Below, one piece after another: positions 1 to 4,486 of a DNA stretch of 6,265 nt. The stretch is from an uncultured Gemmatimonadales bacterium. GTDB taxonomy: Bacteria; Gemmatimonadota; Gemmatimonadetes; Longimicrobiales; Gaopeijiaceae. Both the position numbers and the translations under genes were made by a program. The stretch's first letter is position 1. Every line of letters begins with the position of its first letter. The DNA lies in NCBI GenBank assembly GCA_937982605.1, contig CALJLC010000487.1, positions 1 through 6,265 of the forward strand. Direction: 5' to 3'. Under the pieces are notes generated by a model, which was not told where the DNA came from, searched no databases, and saw only the letters and a program-made list of their open reading frames with translations.

Positions 1-147
1 GACCGACTCGACGACCATCTCGGTCATCCGATCCCAGGCGACGAGCACGTCGTCGGCGGAGATCGCCTGGGCGGAGAGCGCGGAGCCCGGGGCGAGCAGG
101 GCGGCCGTGACGAGGACGGTGGGGAGGGCGTGTCGCACTTCGGGCAT
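1..147 (-). CDS. Exported protein, N-terminal fragment, probably DinB-like (partial at left edge)
   Basis: Forty-nine codons read leftward from an ATG at 147 and run off the window edge without a stop. The start is supported by a GGAG six bases upstream. The product begins with a typical Sec signal peptide: a short basic n-region, a hydrophobic stretch at about residues 8-21, and an LSAQA cleavage-type end near residue 27. Only about 20 mature residues are visible (ISADDVLVAWDRMTEMVVES). This amphipathic opening, with a Trp followed by a Met-rich helix, resembles the first helix of exported DinB-superfamily proteins, and the next gene upstream is a clear DinB protein. The DinB call is therefore an inference from a short stretch and from context. 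In-frame ATGs at 201 and 207 would add an N-terminal extension lacking signal-peptide features and are less likely. Confidence 0.6.
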   Translation of the reverse strand, partial: MPEVRHALPTVLVTAALLAPGSALSAQAISADDVLVAWDRMTEMVVESV

Positions 148-250
148 GAGCGGCTCCGGCGAAGGTGCGCTCCCCCGGCGGGAGCGCGTGGCCGGAAGCA
201 TGGGCATGGTGCGGGGGAAGGTGGGGGCGCGGCGCGTCGAGGGAGGAGAT

Positions 251-286
251 CGTGTCGTGAATCGGACTCCCGACGTCGCGAATCGG
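251..286. repeat. Two 15-bp motif copies, 21 bp apart, upstream of the partial gene
   Basis: Copy A (251-265) is cgtgtcgtgaatcgg and copy B (272-286) is gacgtcgcgaatcgg. They match at 11 of 15 positions, and 11 of the last 12. The start-to-start distance is 21 bp, about two helical turns, so both would face the same side of the DNA. The pair lies about 104-140 bp upstream of the minus-strand start at 147. The same motif with the same spacing occurs at 911-946 in front of the DinB gene. A regulator-binding role is inferred; the cognate protein is unknown. Confidence 0.5.
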
Positions 287-313
287 CGGTTGCGCGGGCG
301 CTGGGCGGCTCGC

Positions 314-844
314 TCAGTCGACGTAGGCCGGCGGCTCGAGACCGTTGAGCCGGAGGTAGACGATGCACTGAGCGCGGTGGTGCGCGGTGTGGTGCCACGC
401 CGTCAGCGCCACCCCCTCGAGCGTGTGCGTGGTGTCCGACCCCAGTCGCCGGCTCCACGGCACCGAGCGCTCGAGGTCGGAGGCCCGGAGCCCGAGCCAC
501 GCGTCCGCGAACGCCACCATGGAAGCGTCCAACTCGGTCCGCAGTGTGCTCGGATCCCCGATTACGGTTCGTCCCGTCGCCCCGGCGGGCGAAGCGCCGG
601 TGAGCAGACGCGTCCAGCTGTCGACGGCCTGCCCGATGTGGGCAAGCTGCTCGGCGAAGCTCCGCACCTCCGGCACGGGCCTGAATCCGTAGCCCGAGTC
701 CGGCATGCGTTCGGCCACTTCGAGCGTGTACGTCCGGTTGCGTTCCCACATCTCGGCGAAGCGCTGGCGGATGTCGTGCGGCGAAGGGCTCCCACGAGTG
801 AGCGGGAGTGCGGTCGTGCCGAGAAACGTCCGTCTGGAGATCAT
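314..844 (-). CDS. DinB-family protein with Tat-like N-terminus
   Basis: A 176-residue DinB/YfiT-like four-helix-bundle protein. Members of this superfamily bind a divalent metal through three His residues; some act as thiol-S-transferases, and most exported members have no known substrate. Visible here are H69 in LAHI and the C-terminal block HHTAHHRAQ at 151-159, in which H152 and H156 fit the usual HxxxH pair, followed by the family-typical VYLRLNGLEPP ending. The start at 844 is set by GAGGAG at 850-855, five bases from the ATG. The N-terminus, ISRRTFLG, looks like a twin-arginine signal, but the following hydrophobic segment is very short and runs straight into the first DinB helix at about residue 23. 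Export is therefore doubtful, and the signal may be vestigial. The gene lies 166 bp upstream of another probable DinB-type gene on the same strand, each with its own upstream motif pair. The family call is firm; the substrate is unknown. Confidence 0.88.
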   Translation of the reverse strand: MISRRTFLGTTALPLTRGSPSPHDIRQRFAEMWERNRTYTLEVAERMPDSGYGFRPVPEVRSFAEQLAHIGQAVDSWTRLLTGASPAGATGRTVIGDPSTLRTELDASMVAFADAWLGLRASDLERSVPWSRRLGSDTTHTLEGVALTAWHHTAHHRAQCIVYLRLNGLEPPAYVD

Positions 845-910
845 GGCGGCTCCTCGAAGGGTGATGGCCGCCCCCAGACTAACCGGCCCCCGGCGAGCCC
901 CGGCCCGCCT

Positions 911-946
911 CGTGTCACGAATGGGACGATCCGTGTCGCGGATGGG
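911..946. repeat. Two 15-bp motif copies, 21 bp apart, upstream of the DinB gene
   Basis: Copy C (911-925) is cgtgtcacgaatggg and copy D (932-946) is cgtgtcgcggatggg. They match at 13 of 15 positions and are again 21 bp start to start. The extended 19-bp copies (911-929 and 932-950) agree at 16 of 19. The pair sits about 67-102 bp upstream of the minus-strand DinB start. No convincing -35/-10 pair for that gene was found between the repeats and its start. These may be operator or activator sites (inference). Confidence 0.5.
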
Positions 947-1025
947 TCGAGTGGCGCGGTCGGTCGAGCGCGACGCGGCCGTTCAGCCCGAGTCCCCCGG
1001 CGGCGACTCCGGGGACCCATAACGC

Positions 1026-1054
1026 TTGTCGATAATAACGCCTCTCGTTATTAT
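1026..1054 (+). promoter_or_regulatory. Promoter of higBA (leaderless-type)
   Basis: A -35-like TTGTCG (1026-1031, 4 of 6 to consensus) and a -10-like TATTAT (1049-1054, 5 of 6) are separated by exactly 17 bp. They lie in an AT-rich island in otherwise GC-rich DNA. Transcription would start at about 1060-1061, at or within the higB GTG start codon, leaving essentially no 5' leader. No Shine-Dalgarno sequence precedes the GTG, which fits leaderless translation. The exact transcription start is inferred. Confidence 0.6.
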
Positions 1055-1055
1055 C
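1031..1055. promoter_or_regulatory. Perfect inverted repeat, probable HigA/HigBA operator
   Basis: The arms gataataacg (1031-1040) and cgttattatc (1046-1055) are exact reverse complements around a 5-bp spacer. The palindrome covers the promoter spacer and the whole -10 hexamer, and ends four bases before the higB start codon, so bound repressor would block RNA polymerase. HigA antitoxins are known autorepressors that bind such palindromes through their HTH dimer. The identity of the binder here is inferred from position. Confidence 0.72.
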
Positions 1056-1059
1056 AGCT

Positions 1060-1341
1060 GTGATCAAGAGCTTCGCGAACCGCGACACCGAACGCCTGTT
1101 CAAGCGGCAGCCGGTCAAGCGGCTCGGGGCTGACGTTCAGCGGCCTGCGCTCCGCAAGCTTCGCATGTTGGATGCCGCGACTTCGCTCGACGACCTCCGG
1201 ATCCCGCCGGCGAATCGGCTGGAGAAGCTCAAGGGCCACCGGGCGGGGCAGCACAGTATACGCATCAACCGACAATGGCGACTCTGCTTCGTCTGGAAGG
1301 ATGGCGACGCCCATGATGTCGAGATCGTCGACTATCACTAG
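1060..1341 (+). CDS. higB: HigB-type RelE-superfamily toxin (mRNA interferase)
   Basis: A 93-residue protein of normal HigB length. The family cleaves mRNA in the ribosomal A site and halts growth until neutralised by HigA. Hallmarks are the MIKSF start, the RKLRMLDAATSLDDLRIPP block (residues 32-50), the basic NRLEKLKGHRAGQHSIRIN strand region (52-70), QWRLCFVW (72-79), and the C-terminal VEIVDYH. The final Tyr-His matches positions reported as important for catalysis in Proteus HigB, so the toxin looks intact. The start is a GTG. In-frame stops at 1033 and 1036 exclude any longer protein, and the next in-frame ATG is at residue 36, inside the fold. There is no ribosome-binding site, and the promoter -10 ends five bases upstream. 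The antitoxin gene begins nine bases after the toxin stop. Confidence 0.93.
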   Translation: MIKSFANRDTERLFKRQPVKRLGADVQRPALRKLRMLDAATSLDDLRIPPANRLEKLKGHRAGQHSIRINRQWRLCFVWKDGDAHDVEIVDYH

Positions 1342-1345
1342 GAGG
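1340..1345 (+). promoter_or_regulatory. Strong Shine-Dalgarno of higA overlapping the higB stop
   Basis: AGGAGG at 1340-1345 overlaps the last two bases of the higB TAG and lies five bases before the higA GTG. The contrast with the toxin gene, which has no Shine-Dalgarno, would favour more antitoxin than toxin from one mRNA (inference). Confidence 0.75.
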
Positions 1346-1350
1346 AGAAG

Positions 1351-1650
1351 GTGACCCCATCACTGCTTGCGCCCGTGCATCCCGGCGAGGTCCTGCTCGA
1401 GGATTTCCTCGAGCCGATGGGGATCAGCCAGTATCGCCTTGCGAAGGACATCACCGTTCCGCCGCGTCGCATCAACGAGATCGTGCACGGGAAGCGCTCG
1501 GTCACGGCGGACACCGCGCTTCGGCTCGCTCGGTACTTCGGTACGTCCGATCGTTTCTGGCTCAACCTCCAGACCAGCTACGACCTCGACGTCCAGCGTG
1601 ACAAGCTGGGCGACCGACTGGAGACCGAAGTGCTGCCGCGCGCGGGGTAG
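1351..1650 (+). CDS. higA: HigA-type antitoxin, XRE-family HTH protein
   Basis: A 99-residue HigA. It neutralises HigB by forming a complex and, as a dimer, represses its own operon. The family-typical opening HPGEVLLEDFLEPMGIS (residues 10-26) leads into a helix-turn-helix. YRLAKDITV (28-36) is the positioning part and PPRRINEIVHGKRSVT (37-52) includes the recognition helix. TADTALRLARYFGTSDRFWLNLQ (52-74) completes the XRE fold, with a charged C-terminal tail. The GTG start at 1351 is fixed by AGGAGG five bases upstream. The gap to higB is nine bases, so the two genes are cotranscribed. The likely target is the palindrome at 1031-1055. Nothing is missing compared with chromosomal or plasmid HigA homologues. 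Confidence 0.94.
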   Translation: MTPSLLAPVHPGEVLLEDFLEPMGISQYRLAKDITVPPRRINEIVHGKRSVTADTALRLARYFGTSDRFWLNLQTSYDLDVQRDKLGDRLETEVLPRAG

Positions 1651-1654
1651 CGAC

Positions 1655-1674
1655 GGCTGTCGAAATCGGCAGCC
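1655..1674 (+). terminator. Stem-loop just after higA, possible terminator
   Basis: ggctgtcg and cggcagcc pair as an 8-bp stem (seven Watson-Crick pairs and one G-T) around a four-base AAAT loop, beginning four bases after the higA stop. There is no clear T-run downstream, so it may act only as a weak terminator or as an mRNA 3'-end stabiliser. Confidence 0.45.
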
Positions 1675-1735
1675 TCCGTTCGTAGGAGTTGGAAGCCCCC
1701 GTCCCGCCCGGCCGCACCTCATCCAGGGAGTCGCC

Positions 1736-2314
1736 ATGAAGAACCCACCCCTCCGCTCCGCGGTCGGCCTCCTCTCGGCGCTGCTCCTGACCGCGGCCGT
1801 CGCACCGGACCCGTCCCACCGCGACGAGGCAAGCGCTCCGGCGCAGCAGCTCGCCATCCTCGAGCACCTCGTCGGCTCCTGGGAGGGCCAGGGCGAGCTC
1901 TTCGGGCAGCGGACCTCCTTCGCCATGACGTGGGAGCGCCAGCTCGACGACCGCTTCCTGGGTCTCCGCTACGAGATCCGGGGCGTGGTCCGGATGAGCG
2001 CCATCGCGCACTACCGGCTCGGCGCCGACACCCTGCGTGGCGTGTGGGTCGACTCTCGAGGGCAGACCCTCACGCTGGAAGCGACGGTCACCGAGACGTC
2101 CCTCGAGACCGTCTGGCGGGCGCCCGAGGAGACGGGTCGGACCGTGTACGAGCGTGTCGGATTCGGTTGTCGTGCGGGACTACGTCGAGGCCGAGTCCGG
2201 CTGGAGACCGTTCGGGACGGCGCGTTACGGGCGGCGGTAGGCGTCGATCCCGGAGACCACGCGGCTGGCCTCCCGATCTCTCTCCTCTACCCCTGCGCCG
2301 CCGCGTCGTGGTAG
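1736..2314 (+). CDS. Secreted lipocalin-like/DUF1579-type protein, C-terminus frameshifted
   Basis: The ATG at 1736 is supported by AGGGAG five bases upstream (1725-1730). The product starts with a signal peptide (basic start, hydrophobic residues about 9-23). It continues with a small beta-barrel-type domain: LEHLVGSWEGQGELFGQ (about 42-58), repeated Trp/Gly strands such as MTWERQLDDRFLGLRYEIRG, and GVWVDSRGQTLTLEATVTE. This pattern resembles the DUF1579/lipocalin-like or heme-binding-barrel families; no ligand can be assigned. After residue 141 (codon 2156-2158) the open frame turns into Arg/Gly-rich, family-unlike sequence and ends at 2314 inside the oppositely oriented VOC gene. The neighbouring frame from 2160 instead gives DSVVVRDYVEAESGWRPFG and stops at 2240, a much more natural ending. 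One extra base near 2159, or a two-base loss, would explain it. The restored protein would be about 167 residues. This is either a recent pseudogene or a sequencing or assembly error. Confidence 0.7.
   Translation: MKNPPLRSAVGLLSALLLTAAVAPDPSHRDEASAPAQQLAILEHLVGSWEGQGELFGQRTSFAMTWERQLDDRFLGLRYEIRGVVRMSAIAHYRLGADTLRGVWVDSRGQTLTLEATVTETSLETVWRAPEETGRTVYERVGFGCRAGLRRGRVRLETVRDGALRAAVGVDPGDHAAGLPISLLYPCAAASW
2160..2240 (+). pseudogene. Displaced C-terminal fragment of the lipocalin-like gene
   Basis: These 26 codons plus a TAG stop lie in the +1 frame relative to the gene starting at 1736. They continue its beta-barrel pattern: alternating hydrophobic VVVRDYVE, then the GWRPFG turn and an ARY strand. 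The fragment has no start or ribosome-binding site of its own at the junction, so it is best read as the true end of the upstream gene, moved out of frame by a single-base change at about 2156-2160. Confidence 0.6.
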
Positions 2315-2724
2315 TTCACCATCCAGTTGATCCCGAACCGGTCCGTCAGGCCGCCGTAGTAGTCGCCCCAGAACTGGTCGGCGAGCGGCATCGTCACGGT
2401 GCCGCCTTCGGCAAGCGCCCCGAAGATCCGGTCGGCTTCGGCGCGGCTCGTCGGATGCACCGAGATGGAGAAGTTGGTCCCCGCCACGTGCGGCGGGCCC
2501 ATGCCCTCGAGCACGTCGCTCGCCATGAGCATCTGGCCGTCGGGCAGCTCGATGCCGACGTGCATCACGAGCTCCTTCTGCTCGGGCGTGAGCTCGAAGC
2601 CACTGTCCGACGGCATCGAGCCGAATCGGTGCACCTCGGTCAGCGTGCCGCCCAGGACCTCGGCGTAGAAGCGGAAGGCCTCCTCGGCCGTGCCGTCGAA
2701 GTTGAGGTAGGCGTGGATCTTCAT
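2287..2724 (-). CDS. VOC-superfamily (PhnB/YjdN-like glyoxalase-fold) protein
   Basis: A 145-residue protein spanning a full PhnB-like VOC module. It opens with MKIHAYLNFDGTAEEAFRFY and AEVLGG (residues 1-26), followed by MHVGIELPDGQMLMASD (54-70), NFSISVHPTSRAEADRIF (84-101), and the diagnostic MPLADQFWGDYYGGLTDRFG ending with INWMVN (112-137). YjdN/PhnB-like proteins are small VOC dimers often annotated as 3-demethylubiquinone-9 methyltransferase-like or glyoxalase/bleomycin-resistance-like. Their substrates are mostly unknown, and none is proposed here. The ATG at 2724 coincides with the start of homology. The only Shine-Dalgarno candidate is GGAG ten bases upstream, which is rather far. 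The gene is 110 bp downstream of the MBL gene on the same strand and may be read from the same transcript. Its 3' end is convergent with the frameshifted gene on the left. Confidence 0.9.
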   Translation of the reverse strand: MKIHAYLNFDGTAEEAFRFYAEVLGGTLTEVHRFGSMPSDSGFELTPEQKELVMHVGIELPDGQMLMASDVLEGMGPPHVAGTNFSISVHPTSRAEADRIFGALAEGGTVTMPLADQFWGDYYGGLTDRFGINWMVNYHDAAAQG

Positions 2725-2834
2725 CGGTTGGCTGCTCCGGCGGTGGAGGGCGGTGCGAGGGCGCCCGCGGACGGGGAGCGCAACAGGGGGCGCCGCGTCG
2801 GGCCGCGCAAGCGCCGGGACGAACCCCGCCGGCC

Positions 2835-4256
2835 TCACCGGGTGGGCGGTGCGCCTCCGGCCAGCGCCTGCGCCGTGCGCAGCGCGTTCAGCGCGTGGAA
2901 GCCCCGGACGACCCGCTGCAGGATCTCCGGACCGGGCGGAAGGAAGCGCGCGTCGAGCTCCAGCCCCTCGCCGACGTCGCGGGCGGAGCGTCCCGCCGCC
3001 ACCTCGCGGCTCACCGCCGCGTCCAGCCAGCCCCCGTAGGCGCGCATCCCCGCCAGCCGATCCGGAGTGACCGGCCCCAGGTGCCCGGGCACGATGAGTC
3101 TCGGCTCGAGGGACGCGATCCGGTCCACGAAGGCGACCCATTCCGTCGCCGTGCCGCTCCACAGCAGCGGCACCACCGTCTCGGTCAGCAGGTTGCCGGA
3201 GAAGACGATCCCCTCGTCGGGGACGCGGACGATGACGTCTCCTTCGCTGTTCAGCGTTCCGGCGTGCTCGACCACGACGTGGCGGTCGCCGAGGTCGATC
3301 CGGAGCGAGTCGACCACCGTGATGTCCGGCCCGCGGTACTCCACGTCGTCGAAGTAGCCGCTCGTTCCGATGAACGCCGCGAGGACCTGCTTCTCTTCGG
3401 CGAACGCCGCGCTGTCGAGTCGCTGCCCCTCGTGCGAGATGACGACCGCTTCGGGAAAGGAGGCGTTGCCGAACACGTGGTCCCCGTGCCGGTTCGTGTT
3501 GACCACGTATCGGATCGGCTTGGCGGTGATCCGCGCGACGGCCTCCCGGACGAGTCCGGCCATGCGGGCGTTCGTGTGGCTGTCGACGAGAAGCACGTGC
3601 TCCTCGCCGACCACGACGCCGACGTTGTCCACCGCGCCGCGGTCCCCGCGGAGGACCCATACGCCGCGCCCGATCTCCTGCGGCACGAGGGACGCGTCGG
3701 TGGGATCGAGCGGCGGCGGGAAGAAGGCGCTGGGCGCGTCCCGGAACTCGCCCGGCAGCGCGGGCGACTGCGCGCGCGCCGCCCGGGGGTGAAGCGACGA
3801 CGCGGCGAGGAGCACGACCCAGAGAGGGGTCGCGACGCGGGGCGCGGCTCCGCCCGAGGGACCGGAGGCCAGACCGAGCCACCCGCCCGCGGGCGCGCCG
3901 ATCGCCCAGAAGAAGGGCATGAGACCGGTGTACCACGTCGGGATCTCCGGACCGGCGGGTGACCCGCCGCCGGCGAGGAGCAGAAGCAGCACGATCCCGC
4001 CCAGGAGCAGCGCCGGGAACAGCCGTCCCCCTCCGATGCGGACCGCGACCCACCCTCCCACCGCGCCGGCGACCGCCGTGTAGATCAGGTTGAGGAGGAG
4101 GTAGGGGGTGGTCGGGGGCGCGGACATGTCGCCCTCGAACATGAGCAGCGTCGCCACGTAGGTCGCTCCGGCGATCACGACCATCGACGCCAGCAGGCCG
4201 GCGACCTGGGACAGGATCAGGCGTGCTGCGCTGCTCACGCGGCGCTTCGTGCTCAT
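2835..4256 (-). CDS. Membrane-anchored metallo-beta-lactamase-fold protein with altered metal site
   Basis: A 473-residue protein starting at the ATG at 4256, six bases after GGAGG (4263-4267). Residues 1-131 hold four likely membrane helices (about 13-40, 49-72, 79-97, 108-131). A short hydrophobic stretch at 141-154, followed by RAARAQS near 162, looks like a Sec signal peptide. An MBL-fold domain occupies about 190-400. Five crossings from a positive cytoplasmic N-terminus would place the MBL domain in the periplasm. The HxHxDH motif reads N255-R-H257-G-D259-H260. The His expected before the SEGD segment is N336, the Asp expected in the FxGDL motif is N355 (FSGNLLTE), and the last His is H392 (VPGHLGPV). 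Zn2-type ligands are therefore largely kept and Zn1-type ligands mostly lost. The substrate is unknown. It could be a mononuclear hydrolase or a non-catalytic binding protein. A longer start at 4334 lacks an equally good ribosome-binding site and adds unconserved-looking sequence. Confidence 0.82.
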   Translation of the reverse strand: MSTKRRVSSAARLILSQVAGLLASMVVIAGATYVATLLMFEGDMSAPPTTPYLLLNLIYTAVAGAVGGWVAVRIGGGRLFPALLLGGIVLLLLLAGGGSPAGPEIPTWYTGLMPFFWAIGAPAGGWLGLASGPSGGAAPRVATPLWVVLLAASSLHPRAARAQSPALPGEFRDAPSAFFPPPLDPTDASLVPQEIGRGVWVLRGDRGAVDNVGVVVGEEHVLLVDSHTNARMAGLVREAVARITAKPIRYVVNTNRHGDHVFGNASFPEAVVISHEGQRLDSAAFAEEKQVLAAFIGTSGYFDDVEYRGPDITVVDSLRIDLGDRHVVVEHAGTLNSEGDVIVRVPDEGIVFSGNLLTETVVPLLWSGTATEWVAFVDRIASLEPRLIVPGHLGPVTPDRLAGMRAYGGWLDAAVSREVAAGRSARDVGEGLELDARFLPPGPEILQRVVRGFHALNALRTAQALAGGAPPTR

Positions 4257-4308
4257 GACGGGCCTCCGGTCCGACCGGCCGCCCGACTCGGAGGCTCCGG
4301 GCGCGTGC

Positions 4309-4440
4309 GGACGTGCGGGTCTCGAGGCCGCCACCGCGACCTCCGTGCCCCACTAGACGAAGCGACGCCCCGTCTTCTTCCGACGAACGTCCGGGTCCGG
4401 TACGCGACGGCCGGGAAGAAAGCCGCCGCCCCGCACGTCC
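4309..4440. repeat. 11-bp inverted repeat in the divergent intergenic region
   Basis: ggacgtgcggg (4309-4319) and cccgcacgtcc (4430-4440) are exact reverse complements, separated by 110 bp. They lie between the divergently transcribed MBL and hydrolase genes (4257-4486). A pair of oppositely oriented regulator sites or chance in GC-rich DNA are both possible. I found no confident -35/-10 pair in this 230-bp gap. Confidence 0.4.
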
Positions 4441-4486
4441 ACCCGGATGACAGGCGGCCACGGCCGGCTCTTCGCGGAGGAGAGGG

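Noticed and set aside
107..1063. Long plus-strand open frame across 107-1063 and a minus-strand frame at 24-749
   Set aside because: Both are Arg/Pro/Gly-rich shadows of the DinB gene in GC-rich DNA and have no recognisable domain. The 314-844 frame has the metal-binding His pattern and a Shine-Dalgarno.
1211..1222. gcgaatcggc in higB and a similar string near 2624, resembling the upstream repeat motif
   Set aside because: Both lie within well-supported coding sequence, cover only part of the motif and lack the 21-bp partner copy.
1736..2011. Minus-strand open frame antisense to the lipocalin-like gene (1562-2011)
   Set aside because: It lacks a recognisable domain, and the plus-strand frame has a signal peptide, a Shine-Dalgarno and a beta-barrel pattern.
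1930..3039. Plus-strand open frames at 1930-3039 and 2895-3962
   Set aside because: These are antisense shadows of the VOC and MBL genes, with low-complexity Arg/Pro-rich translations and no domain.
4257..4334. Upstream start at 4334 for the MBL protein, adding 26 residues
   Set aside because: GGAGG lies six bases before the ATG at 4256, and the extra residues are Arg/Pro/Gly-rich without a targeting pattern. The shorter start gives a normal positively charged membrane-protein N-terminus.
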